Below are positions 1 through 7,296 of a stretch of DNA of 64,000 nucleotides, one piece after another. This DNA comes from an uncultured Oscillospiraceae bacterium. GTDB lineage: Bacteria; Bacillota; Clostridia; Oscillospirales; Acutalibacteraceae. Under the pieces are notes generated by a model. It had not been told where the DNA came from and did not search any database. It was given only the letters and a program-made list of their open reading frames with translations. Position 1 is the stretch's first letter. Every line of letters starts with the position of its first letter. The position numbers and the translations under genes were made by a program. The stretch spans positions 24,789-88,788 of the forward strand of contig URFL01000010.1 in assembly GCA_900547105.1 (NCBI GenBank), given 5' to 3'.

Positions 1-46
1 TGCCGGTGATGGTCAGCGGGATAATCTGGTTTTTGGTCAACGCCAT
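1..46 (-). CDS. Probable 23S rRNA (uracil-5-)-methyltransferase, RlmD/RumA type, N-terminal fragment
   Basis: Only the first 15 codons are inside the window; the gene runs off the left edge. They read MALTKNQIIPLTITG, which resembles the start of the TRAM domain of clostridial RlmD/RumA-type tRNA/rRNA uracil-5 methyltransferases (short basic start, then a beta-strand of alternating hydrophobic residues). A GGGGG ribosome site lies 8-9 bases upstream of the ATG. It follows the 5S terminator on the same strand. So little sequence is present that the family call is tentative. Confidence 0.45.
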   Translation of the reverse strand, partial: MALTKNQIIPLTITG

Positions 47-74
47 GTGCGCGTGCCCCCTGTATCGTCAAATA

Positions 75-109
75 TGAAAAAACCGCTTGCAGAATATGCA
101 AGCGGTTTT
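75..109 (-). terminator. Intrinsic terminator of the 5S rRNA gene
   Basis: On the minus strand a 10-bp stem (AACCGCTTGC pairing with GCAAGCGGTT) with a short AT loop is followed by a run of six T. It begins a few bases after the 3' end of the 5S gene and separates it from the methyltransferase gene. Confidence 0.85.
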
Positions 110-111
110 GG

Positions 112-229
112 TGTCGGCGCCTACTTATTTTCCCAGGCCGCTTCCAGCCAAGTATCTTCAGCGCAAGTGAGCTTAACTGCCGTGTTCGGGATGGGAACGG
201 GTGTACCCTCACCGCCATCGGCACCGACT
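112..229 (-). rRNA. rrf: 5S ribosomal RNA
   Basis: About 118 nt with the standard 5S landmarks on the minus strand: CCCATCCCGAACACGG followed by CAGTTAAGCTC in the loop B/C region, GGGTACACC in helix III, and complementary ends (GTCGGTGCC / GGCGCCGAC) forming helix I. No 23S or 16S sequence lies next to it: upstream is a protein gene, downstream a terminator and another protein gene. It is thus a free-standing 5S gene with its own promoter. Ends are accurate to a few bases. Confidence 0.93.
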
Positions 230-259
230 AACTGGCGTCCCTTTTGGAACGCGAGAGTT

Positions 260-288
260 ATTATAGCACACTCATCCGGGGAATGCAA
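260..288 (-). promoter_or_regulatory. Sigma-A promoter of the 5S rRNA gene
   Basis: Minus strand: -35 TTGCAT (283-288), 17-base spacer, -10 TATAAT (260-265). Transcription would begin about 20-25 bases before the mature 5S 5' end. The AT-rich tract upstream of the -35 (run of A and T at 289-315) resembles the UP-like sequence of rRNA promoters. Confidence 0.8.
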
Positions 289-315
289 GCCTTTTTTGAA
301 ATTTTTTCAAGTTTT

Positions 316-816
316 TTAGTAATACGTCACCCATGTCTGGGCACTTCCCAGTATATCGCTGACAAACCACAGGGCGAACACAATGGAACCGATCACGATA
401 ATCGCTTCCATGCAGATCCACACGATCAGCAACACTTTGGAGCGATGCTGCCATGTGTCAATCTCCTGCTGCGTTATGGTGTGACCATTCGCCGTCAGTG
501 GCGCACCGCAAGAGGCGCAGAACGTCGCGTTCGGCGCGACCCACTGACCGCATCGGGTACAGGGCATCCATTTCGGTTTGGATACGCAGCGCGCGATCAC
601 ATACACCAGCGCCGCGATCTGGAAAAAGCCGGACAACACCGCCCACAGCACCGCCATATTGTCCCGCCGGGCGCGCGCATCGTAATACACGCAAAACGCG
701 AGTATGATCGACGCAGCGATGCCGACTAAGCTGATGCCCACCAGCGGCAGCAGCATGCTTTGAAACATCTCCAGCATGTCGGTTAATACCATTTGTTCAG
801 ATTGTTCCATTCCCAT
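316..816 (-). CDS. Membrane protein with zinc ribbon (paralogue 1)
   Basis: 166 aa, function unknown. About three membrane helices (roughly residues 20-43, 55-75, 128-155) surround a cytosolic-looking zinc ribbon near residues 88-106 of the form CxxC-x10-CxxC (CTRCGQWVAPNATFCASCG). The segment FCVYYDARAR after helix 1 is shared with the next gene upstream, which is clearly a tandem paralogue. ATG start has GGAGG 10 bases upstream. It may be co-transcribed with the paralogue (38-base gap). Zinc ribbons of this kind often serve as structural or protein-binding modules; nothing here shows a substrate. Confidence 0.75.
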   Translation of the reverse strand: MGMEQSEQMVLTDMLEMFQSMLLPLVGISLVGIAASIILAFCVYYDARARRDNMAVLWAVLSGFFQIAALVYVIARCVSKPKWMPCTRCGQWVAPNATFCASCGAPLTANGHTITQQEIDTWQHRSKVLLIVWICMEAIIVIGSIVFALWFVSDILGSAQTWVTYY

Positions 817-854
817 TTTGGTTGTTCCTCCTTAATCTGTATAGTTGATGCCTA

Positions 855-1340
855 TCACCAATCAAACGTGGTCGTCGACAACACATCGCTGAGCACCCAT
901 GACACAGATACAACGGCAACAATGGTCGTGACAACCTGCAAACAAATCCACACGATCAGCAGTTTCTTGGAACGACTGCGCCAAACCTCCACCTCCTGCG
1001 GTGTAACGACGGTCCCATTCACCACCAGCGATGCGCCGCATGCGGCACAAAAGAATTCTCCGGATGCAATTTGGTGATCGCAACGGGTACAGGGTATCCA
1101 CTTGGGCTGGGATTTTCTGCGCGCAATCACATATACCAGCGCCGCGATCGGAAACAATCCGGATAGCACCGCCCACGTCATCGCCGAGCTGTCCAGCCGG
1201 GCACGCGCATCATAATATACACAAAACGCCAAAAAAAGCGATGCTATCGTAGCAAATAAATCGGTCAACAATAGCGGAATCCAAAACAAGCTGATCAATT
1301 CCAGCACCAGCATAACAAGAATATACAAAACCATGCTCAT
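855..1340 (-). CDS. Membrane protein with zinc ribbon (paralogue 2)
   Basis: 161 aa from the ATG at 1340; a GTG three codons earlier leaves almost no room after the GGAGG, so ATG is preferred. Same layout as its neighbour at 316-816: hydrophobic N-terminus with two helices, the shared FCVYYDARAR segment, a CxxC-x10-CxxC ribbon (CTRCDHQIASGEFFCAACG), then a C-terminal helix. The two proteins match along their whole length, so they arose by tandem duplication. The stop of the cyclase gene lies only 35 bases upstream, so read-through from that gene is likely. Function unknown. Confidence 0.75.
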   Translation of the reverse strand: MSMVLYILVMLVLELISLFWIPLLLTDLFATIASLFLAFCVYYDARARLDSSAMTWAVLSGLFPIAALVYVIARRKSQPKWIPCTRCDHQIASGEFFCAACGASLVVNGTVVTPQEVEVWRSRSKKLLIVWICLQVVTTIVAVVSVSWVLSDVLSTTTFDW

Positions 1341-1375
1341 TTTGAACACTCCTCCCCTGTTTATCGACGCATGAT

Positions 1376-1960
1376 CTACAAATACAGTTGTCGTTCCAGC
1401 AGCAATGCCCGCACCGGTGCCGCCTCGGCGCCGGCGATCTTGAGCGGGGCAGCGATCAGATAATAGATGCCCGGTTCGACCGCGGACAGATCCAGATTTT
1501 CCAGCAGCGCCACTCCGTTCATCAACAGCTGGCGGTGCACCGCCACATCCTCCTCCGGCGAGGCGACCGAGGGGGCCTCCACCCCGACCAGCCGCAAACC
1601 CGCATCGCTGAGCACAAACGCGGCGCTTTCGCTGATGGTCATATTGCCGCGAAACAGCACCCGCTGCTGCAAATGCGGCAGCAGCTGTTCCGCCTGGTCG
1701 CCCAGCAGCACGCCGTCAAACGACACGACCGAGCATTCGCCCACGCCGCAGTCCAGCGGCAGAGAGGTCATATCCTCGCCGTCCGGCACCGCGTGCAGCG
1801 GCGCGTCCATATGGGTGCCGTTGTGCAGGCATCCGGAAAACGCCTGCACATTAAACGCATCGCCGATCGCCATGCTTTGCAGCATGGTCAGCTCCGGCGC
1901 GGGGTCGCCCGGATACACCGGTGCGCCCGTCCATTCGCGGGTAATGTCCAAAATCTTCAT
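1376..1960 (-). CDS. Cyclase-family metal-dependent hydrolase (kynurenine formamidase-like)
   Basis: 194 aa, the size of the cyclase family (Pfam PF04199), which includes bacterial kynurenine formamidase KynB. The family metal motif HxGTHxDxPxH appears as HNGTHMDAPLH near residues 47-57, and the N-terminal DITREWTGAPVYPGDP matches the family's opening strand. Members hydrolyse N-formyl or amide bonds with Zn or Mn. No tryptophan-degradation genes are nearby, so the true substrate is unknown. It has its own promoter just downstream of the leuD terminator and is followed by the two zinc-ribbon membrane proteins. Confidence 0.82.
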   Translation of the reverse strand: MKILDITREWTGAPVYPGDPAPELTMLQSMAIGDAFNVQAFSGCLHNGTHMDAPLHAVPDGEDMTSLPLDCGVGECSVVSFDGVLLGDQAEQLLPHLQQRVLFRGNMTISESAAFVLSDAGLRLVGVEAPSVASPEEDVAVHRQLLMNGVALLENLDLSAVEPGIYYLIAAPLKIAGAEAAPVRALLLERQLYL

Positions 1961-1979
1961 GCGGTCACCCCCTGCCCTC

Positions 1980-2008
1980 AGTGTACCATACCGCCGGGCG
2001 GGTGTCCA
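1980..2008 (-). promoter_or_regulatory. Probable sigma-A promoter for the cyclase gene
   Basis: Minus strand: -35 TGGACA (2003-2008), 17-base spacer, -10 TACACT (1980-1985), about 20 bases before the start codon. This leaves a very short 5' leader. Confidence 0.55.
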
Positions 2009-2012
2009 GTAG

Positions 2013-2048
2013 AAAAAAACGCTGTTTCGGGCAAAACAGCGCTTTTTT
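2013..2048 (-). terminator. Intrinsic terminator after leuD
   Basis: An 8-9 bp stem (GCGCTGTTTT / GAAACAGCG on the minus strand) is followed by seven T. It starts directly after the leuD stop codon and closes the ilv-leu operon. The A-run on the other side makes it look bidirectional. Confidence 0.85.
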
Positions 2049-2051
2049 GCA

Positions 2052-2540
2052 TCACATTTTATCGCGGATGGAGTTGAGCAGACCGCCTTTTTCGATAATG
2101 TTCTGGATAAAGGGCGGGAAGGGCTGCGCCTGATAGGTTTTGCCGGTGGTCAGATTGGTGATCAAACCGGTATCAAAATCCACCTGCACCTCGTCGTCCG
2201 CCTGAATATCCTGGGCGGCTTCGTCACATTCCAAAATCGCCAGCCCGATGTTGATGGCGTTGCGATAAAAGATGCGGGCAAAGGTGGAAGCGATCACGCA
2301 GGAGATACCGCTCGCCTTGATGGCGATGGGCGCATGCTCGCGCGAAGAACCGCAGCCGAAGTTTTTGTTCGCCACCATAATGTCGCCCGGTTTGACCCGG
2401 TTGACAAAATCCTTGTCGATATCCTCCATGCAGTGAGCCGCCAGCTCCTCGTGTTTAGAGGTGTTGAGGTACCGCGCCGGAATAATGACATCGGTATCTA
2501 CATTGTCGCCGTATTTATGTACGCGTCCTTTCACGATCAT
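2052..2540 (-). CDS. leuD: 3-isopropylmalate dehydratase small subunit
   Basis: 162 aa. Swivel-domain subunit that pairs with LeuC to isomerise 2-isopropylmalate to 3-isopropylmalate in leucine synthesis. Diagnostic segments: GDNVDTDVIIPARYL near the N-terminus, NKNFGCGSSREHAP in the active-site loop, and ASTFARIFYRNAINIGL. Length fits the short LeuD form of clostridia and archaea. I place the start at the ATG at 2540, nine bases after GGAGG; a TTG nine bases earlier abuts the ribosome site. Lies 16 bases after leuC and is the last gene of the operon. Confidence 0.93.
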   Translation of the reverse strand: MIVKGRVHKYGDNVDTDVIIPARYLNTSKHEELAAHCMEDIDKDFVNRVKPGDIMVANKNFGCGSSREHAPIAIKASGISCVIASTFARIFYRNAINIGLAILECDEAAQDIQADDEVQVDFDTGLITNLTTGKTYQAQPFPPFIQNIIEKGGLLNSIRDKM

Positions 2541-2556
2541 CGCTGTCAACCTCCTT

Positions 2557-3819
2557 TTACAGGGTGGCCGGGTCGGTGATATACCCGGTCACAGCCGAGG
2601 CCGCCGCCACATAGGGGCTGGCCAGATACACTTCGCTGTCCACATGGCCCATACGTCCCACGAAGTTGCGGTTGGTGGTGGACACGGCGCGCTCGCCTGC
2701 CGCCAGAATGCCCATATGACCGCCCAGACATGGTCCGCAGGTCGGGGTGGACACCACCGCGCCCGCGTCGATAAAGATATCAAACAAGCCCTCGTGCATG
2801 CTCTGTTTCCAGATCTGCTGGGTGGCAGGGATAATGATGCAGCGCACACCGTCCGCGACCTTGCGGCCTTTCAGCACCGCCGCCGCAGCACGCATATCCT
2901 CCATGCGACCGTTGGTACAGGAGCCAATCACCACCTGATCGATCTTGACTTGGCCGCCGCATTCGTCCACCGTTTTGGTGTTTTCCGGCAGATGCGGGAA
3001 AGACACAGTGGGGCGCAGCGTCGACAGATCGATGGTCACCACTTCGTCATAGTCCGCATCGGCATCCGCTTCAAACACGCGGGGCTCCCGCTGGAACCGG
3101 TCACGCACATACGCCATGGTGACCTCGTCCACCGGGAAAATGCCGTTTTTCGCGCCCGCTTCGATCGCCATGTTGGCGATACACAGGCGATCGTCCATCG
3201 ACAGGCTGGCCACACCATCGCCGGTGAATTCCAGCGACCGATACAGCGCGCCGTCCACGCCGATGCGCCCGATCAGATGCAGAATCACATCCTTGCCGCT
3301 GACGAACGTCGGCAGTTTGCCGGTCAGCTCCACCTTGATGGCGGAGGGAACCTTAAACCAGGTGGAACCGGTCGCGATGCCGGCGGCGAGGTCGGTCGAC
3401 CCCACGCCGGTGGAAAACGCGCCCAGCGCGCCATAGGTACAGGTATGGCTGTCCGCGCCGATCACACAGTCGCCGGGACCAACCAACCCCTGCTCCGGCA
3501 GCAGCGCGTGCTCGATACCCATACGACCCACATCGAAAAAGTTGACGATGTCGTATTTGTTGGCGAATTCGCGCGTGCGCTTGACCTGCTCCGCCGCTTT
3601 GATGTCTTTGTTGGGGGTAAAGTGATCCATCACCAGCGCGACCCGCGTGTTATCAAACACCGAGCAGGCACCGCAGCGCTCAAACTCGTTGATCGCGACC
3701 GGCGAGGTAATATCGTTGCCAAGGCAGAGATCCAGCTTGGCTTCGATCAGCTGACCCGCCTGCACGCGATCCAAGCCCGCGTGGTCGGCCAGAATTTTTT
3801 GCGTCATTGTCATGCCCAT
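2557..3819 (-). CDS. leuC: 3-isopropylmalate dehydratase large subunit
   Basis: 420 aa aconitase-superfamily protein of the short LeuC type. Contains GADSHTCTYGALGAFSTGVG, the first cluster cysteine in GSCTNGR (about residue 300) and the other two in CGPCLGGHMG (about 360), which together hold the [4Fe-4S] cluster that takes part in catalysis. Partner of the adjacent leuD. Start ATG at 3819 has GGAGG nine bases upstream; other in-frame ATGs follow within five codons. Fourteen bases after ilvH, third gene of the operon. Confidence 0.95.
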   Translation of the reverse strand: MGMTMTQKILADHAGLDRVQAGQLIEAKLDLCLGNDITSPVAINEFERCGACSVFDNTRVALVMDHFTPNKDIKAAEQVKRTREFANKYDIVNFFDVGRMGIEHALLPEQGLVGPGDCVIGADSHTCTYGALGAFSTGVGSTDLAAGIATGSTWFKVPSAIKVELTGKLPTFVSGKDVILHLIGRIGVDGALYRSLEFTGDGVASLSMDDRLCIANMAIEAGAKNGIFPVDEVTMAYVRDRFQREPRVFEADADADYDEVVTIDLSTLRPTVSFPHLPENTKTVDECGGQVKIDQVVIGSCTNGRMEDMRAAAAVLKGRKVADGVRCIIIPATQQIWKQSMHEGLFDIFIDAGAVVSTPTCGPCLGGHMGILAAGERAVSTTNRNFVGRMGHVDSEVYLASPYVAAASAVTGYITDPATL

Positions 3820-3833
3820 GGTAGGAAGCCTCC

Positions 3834-4352
3834 TTACAGATTCATATCGGCGTGGATGGTGGTATCGCCGCGTTCCAGCGCGGTCATACCGGTACGCGCC
3901 ATTTCCACAATGCCCAGCGTTTCCATTTGCTCCACCACGCGATCCACCATATCCGACTGACCGGTAAATTCCACCGTGATGGTGGTTTTGCCAATATCCA
4001 GCACCCGGCCGCCGTGCGCCTGCACCAGCTTGAGCGCCTGTGCCGGCTGACCGCCGGTGGCGATCTTAACCAGCAGCAGCTCGGTCTGGATGCATTTTTC
4101 CGGCTCCAGCTGCTCCACTTTGATGACATCCTCCAGCTTCAGCAGCTGGCGGGTGAACTGGGTAAAGGTGGCTTCGTCGCCGGTGACCACCACTGTCCAC
4201 CGTGCAAAGGCGGGATCCTGCGTATGGCAGGCGATGAGCGATTCGATGTTGAATCCGCGGCGGGAAAACAGGCTTGTCACCCGCATCAGCACGCCCTCGT
4301 GATCCACCGTCAGCACGGAAAAGATCGATTTTTTACCATTCATTTCCGTCAC
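3834..4352 (-). CDS. ilvH: Acetolactate synthase regulatory (small) subunit
   Basis: 172 aa. N-terminal ACT domain (FSVLTVDHEGVLMRVTSLFSRRG, then FNIESLIA) that normally binds valine for feedback control, plus the C-terminal ALS_ss domain. Binds the IlvB catalytic subunit and raises its activity. The reading frame opens with GTG overlapping the ilvB stop (GTGA); an ATG three codons in is an alternative. The tight overlap implies translational coupling with ilvB. Confidence 0.93.
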   Translation of the reverse strand: MTEMNGKKSIFSVLTVDHEGVLMRVTSLFSRRGFNIESLIACHTQDPAFARWTVVVTGDEATFTQFTRQLLKLEDVIKVEQLEPEKCIQTELLLVKIATGGQPAQALKLVQAHGGRVLDIGKTTITVEFTGQSDMVDRVVEQMETLGIVEMARTGMTALERGDTTIHADMNL

Positions 4353-6022
4353 TCTCCCATCTCTTCGATCATATCGTTGACCGTGCCGCCGGGCGGGATC
4401 ATCGGCAACACATTGACATCGGGAGAGATGCGGCAGTCCACCACCACCGGACCACCGTCCGCCAGCGCGGCTTGCAGCACGGTTTCCACCTCGGACGCTT
4501 TTTCAATGCGCATCCCTTTGCAGCCGAAGGCATCCGCCAGCTTCACCAGATCGGTGCGGCGATGCGGATCGGTGGCGGAAAAACGGCGTTCGTAGAACAC
4601 CTTTTGCCACTGGCGCACCATGCCGAGCACCTGGTTGTTCATCACGACCACCACGATCGGCATTTGATAGGACGCGAGGGTGGTCAGCTCGTTCAAATTC
4701 ATATGGAAGCTGCCGTCGCCGGATACCAGCACCACCCGATCGTGCGGGCGGCCAAACTGCGCGCCGATCGCGGCGCCCATGCCGTAGCCCATGGTGCCCA
4801 GTCCGCCGGAGCTGAGGAAGCCCCGCGCGCGGCGCACATCGTAATACTGTGCCGTCCACATCTGGTGCTGACCGACATCGGTGACCATCACGGTGTTGTC
4901 ATCGGTCAACCGGCGCAGCGTTTTCAGAACGGTCAGCGGGTCGGGCAGCGCATCCTCCGGTTGGGTCGGCAGCGCCACCGCTTTTTTCCACGACAGCACC
5001 TCACTCGTCCAATCATGATGTGCAGTGGTCGGCAGCCCTTGCAGAAGTGCCGCCAGCGATTGTTTCAAATCGCCGCCCACCCGCACGGCTGCTTTGACAT
5101 TTTTATCAAATTCTGCATGGTCGATGTCCAGATGCACCACCTGGGCATGCGGCGCAAACTGGGTGCGGTTGCCCGCCACCCGATCGGAAAAACGTGCTCC
5201 GCACACCAGCAGCAAATCGCATTCGCGCGCCGCTTTGTTGGCGGCGTAGGTGCCATGCATACCCACCATACCGAGCCACAGCCGGTGCTCCGGCGGGAAT
5301 CCGCCGAGTCCCATCATGGACGAACACACCGGAATATCCTGCTGCTCCGCCAGCGCCAGCAGCTCCTGCTCGGCATCCGACGAGATCACACCGCCGCCGA
5401 AATAAATCAGCGGCTGGCGGCAGCCTTTCAGCAGCTCGCGCGCCGTGTCGATCCGCTCGGCTTTCGGCGGCGGACAGGGGCGCTTTTTCTCCGGCCTGGC
5501 GGGGGTGTATTCCGCCAGCGCACCGGTGACATCCTTGGGAATATCCACCAGCACCGGACCGGGGCGGCCGCTGCGGGCGATCAGGAACGCCTGGCGAATG
5601 GTATCCGCCAGATCCTCCACCCGCTTGACGATAAAATTATGTTTGGTGATGGGCAAGGTCACACCGGTGATGTCCACCTCCTGGAACGAGTCGCGTCCCA
5701 GCAGCGGCACAGACACATTGCCGGTGATCGCCACAATCGGAACCGAGTCCATATACGCGGTGGCGATGCCGGTGACCAGATTGGTGGCGCCGGGGCCGGA
5801 GGTGGCAATGCAAACGCCCACCTTGCCGGTGGCGCGGGCATAGCCGTCGGCGGCGTGCGCCGCGCCCTGTTCGTGCGCGGTCAGCACATGGCGGATGCGG
5901 TCGCTGTATTTATACAGCGCGTCATAGATGTTCAGCACCGCGCCGCCGGGATATCCGAACACGCAGTCCACGCCTTGCTCCAGCAGGCATTCCATCAAAA
6001 TTTCGGAACCGTTTTTCTGCAC
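4349..6022 (-). CDS. ilvB: Acetolactate synthase catalytic (large) subunit
   Basis: 557 aa thiamine-diphosphate enzyme that makes acetolactate or acetohydroxybutyrate, first step of valine, leucine and isoleucine synthesis. Visible: FGYPGGAVLNIYD and the catalytic Glu in TAHEQGAAHAADGYAR, the FAD/middle domain, and the ThDP-binding GDGSFHMNLNEL segment with MNNQVLGMVRQWQ. The open frame extends 52 codons further upstream, but that part is low complexity and runs through a terminator; GTG at 6022 has AAGGAAGG seven bases upstream and gives the normal family N-terminus. First gene of ilvB-ilvH-leuC-leuD. No T-box or leader peptide is visible in the short gap before it. Confidence 0.95.
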   Translation of the reverse strand: MQKNGSEILMECLLEQGVDCVFGYPGGAVLNIYDALYKYSDRIRHVLTAHEQGAAHAADGYARATGKVGVCIATSGPGATNLVTGIATAYMDSVPIVAITGNVSVPLLGRDSFQEVDITGVTLPITKHNFIVKRVEDLADTIRQAFLIARSGRPGPVLVDIPKDVTGALAEYTPARPEKKRPCPPPKAERIDTARELLKGCRQPLIYFGGGVISSDAEQELLALAEQQDIPVCSSMMGLGGFPPEHRLWLGMVGMHGTYAANKAARECDLLLVCGARFSDRVAGNRTQFAPHAQVVHLDIDHAEFDKNVKAAVRVGGDLKQSLAALLQGLPTTAHHDWTSEVLSWKKAVALPTQPEDALPDPLTVLKTLRRLTDDNTVMVTDVGQHQMWTAQYYDVRRARGFLSSGGLGTMGYGMGAAIGAQFGRPHDRVVLVSGDGSFHMNLNELTTLASYQMPIVVVVMNNQVLGMVRQWQKVFYERRFSATDPHRRTDLVKLADAFGCKGMRIEKASEVETVLQAALADGGPVVVDCRISPDVNVLPMIPPGGTVNDMIEEMGE

Positions 6023-6069
6023 ACTTGATCCTTCCTTGCTTTTGGAAATCCATCCTGTTCGGATGCTAT

Positions 6070-6103
6070 AAAAAAGCCTCCGCCTCTCGGCGAAGGCTTT
6101 TTT
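6070..6103 (-). terminator. Intrinsic terminator between the CD1247-type gene and ilvB
   Basis: Minus strand: AGCCTTCGCC pairs with GGCGGAGGCT around a GAGA loop, followed by six T. It ends the efp/CD1247 transcript about 50 bases before the ilvB start. A-rich sequence on the far side makes it look bidirectional. Confidence 0.85.
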
Positions 6104-6120
6104 TGCAGGGCGATGCCCTT

Positions 6121-6573
6121 TTAGTCGTTGTCCTCGTCCTCGCCGCAGCAACCGCAGCCGCAGTCGTCCTCGCAGCACTCGTCCAGATCAAATTCCAGAT
6201 GCTCGCCGCAGTTCGGGCACTCGACGCCGCCATCCAGCAAGGTGTCCTCGTCCACGCAGAACTCGGTGTCACAGCTGGGGCAAGTCACATCGTAGAACTC
6301 ATCATCATCGTGATGGCAACCGCAATCGCAATCGTCATCATAATCCTCGTAGTCCTCATAATAGTCCATTTCCAGCTGATCCAGATCCTCGTCGATCGCG
6401 TCCACCTGCTCGGTCAGCTCAGAGGTGTAATCCTCCAGATCCTCAACAGACAGCGCCAGATCGGCCAGCACGTCCATGATCGCTTTCCACAGCTTGCCCT
6501 CGTTGCTTTCGGGGTCAATCTTCATGCCTTCCATCAGGCCCTTGAGATACGCTACTTTTTCCGTGATAGTCAT
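6121..6573 (-). CDS. CD1247 N-terminal domain protein with Cys- and acid-rich zinc-ribbon tail
   Basis: 150 aa. Residues 1-60 match the small helical domain named after Clostridioides difficile CD1247 (EKVAYLKGLMEGMKID...EGKLWKAIMDVLADLA). A strongly acidic region follows, then a tail with 14 cysteines: CDCGC followed by HH, a zinc ribbon of CPSC and CPNC pairs, and a final CC-EDD-CGCGCC cluster. Function unknown in the family; the tail suggests metal binding. I choose the ATG at 6573, nine bases after GGAGG, over one two codons earlier. Forty-two bases downstream of efp and likely co-transcribed with it. Confidence 0.8.
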   Translation of the reverse strand: MTITEKVAYLKGLMEGMKIDPESNEGKLWKAIMDVLADLALSVEDLEDYTSELTEQVDAIDEDLDQLEMDYYEDYEDYDDDCDCGCHHDDDEFYDVTCPSCDTEFCVDEDTLLDGGVECPNCGEHLEFDLDECCEDDCGCGCCGEDEDND

Positions 6574-6615
6574 AACCATATGCCTCCTTTTGCACAGTGT
6601 GTGGTACGCAAAAAA

Positions 6616-7173
6616 TTACGCACGCTCCATATACTCGCCGGTGCGGGTATCGATGCGGATCATTTCGCCCTCGTTGATAAACAGAGGCACGCGCACTTCC
6701 GCGCCGGTTTCCAGCGTGGCGGGTTTGGTCGCGTTGGTAGCGGTGTCGCCCTTAAAGCCGGGGTCGGTCTGGGTGACCTGCAGCTCCACAAAGTTGGGGG
6801 GATCGATACCGAACACCTTGCCCTTGTAGGACGCGACCTTACAGATCATGTTCTCTTTCACAAACTTGAAGTTGTCGGACAGCAGATCCTTGCCGATCGG
6901 CATCAGCTCGAAGGTTTCCTGATCCATAAAGTAGTACAGGTCGCCATCGTTGTAGGAATACTCCATGTCCTTTCTCTCGACATACGCGGTCGGGAATTTG
7001 TCGGTGGGGCTGAACGTTTTTTCCACCACGGAACCGGCGATCACGTTGCGGATCTTGGTGCGGACAAACGCCGCGCCTTTACCGGGTTTCACATGCTGAA
7101 ATTCGATGATCTGGTACACGTTACCGTCCATTTCAAAGGTAACGCCGTTGCGAAAATCACCTGCAGAAATCAT
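6616..7173 (-). CDS. efp: Translation elongation factor P
   Basis: 185 aa, the exact EF-P size. EF-P enters the ribosomal E site and relieves stalling at polyproline stretches. KOW-like N-domain, then two OB domains ending in GAEVRVPLFINEGEMIRIDTR. The modified loop reads HVKPGKGAAF with Lys32, as in Bacillus, where this lysine carries 5-aminopentanol. The open frame runs 32 codons further upstream into the promoter; the ATG at 7173 has GGAGG eight bases upstream. Own promoter; downstream of pepP, a common Gram-positive pairing. Confidence 0.96.
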   Translation of the reverse strand: MISAGDFRNGVTFEMDGNVYQIIEFQHVKPGKGAAFVRTKIRNVIAGSVVEKTFSPTDKFPTAYVERKDMEYSYNDGDLYYFMDQETFELMPIGKDLLSDNFKFVKENMICKVASYKGKVFGIDPPNFVELQVTQTDPGFKGDTATNATKPATLETGAEVRVPLFINEGEMIRIDTRTGEYMERA

Positions 7174-7218
7174 ACTATAATCCTCCTGTGTTGCACTGTT
7201 TGGATAAAAGGTATACCC

Positions 7219-7247
7219 AGTATACCGTATTTGCCGCGACATTTCAA
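7219..7247 (-). promoter_or_regulatory. Sigma-A promoter of efp with overlapping palindrome
   Basis: Minus strand: -35 TTGAAA (7242-7247), 17-base spacer, -10 TATACT (7219-7224). An inverted repeat GGTATAC-CCA-GTATACC (7210-7226) covers the -10 and the likely start point, so it could be an operator or simply chance in an AT-rich element. Confidence 0.75.
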
Positions 7248-7296
7248 GACGAAACCGGAAAATTTTCACGGTTTATTCACGGTTTGGCGGTGTTTT

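Noticed and set aside
6023..6178. N-terminal extension of ilvB by 52 codons
   Set aside because: Arg-rich, encoded across a terminator hairpin and the end of another gene; the GTG at 6022 has a good ribosome site and the family N-terminus.
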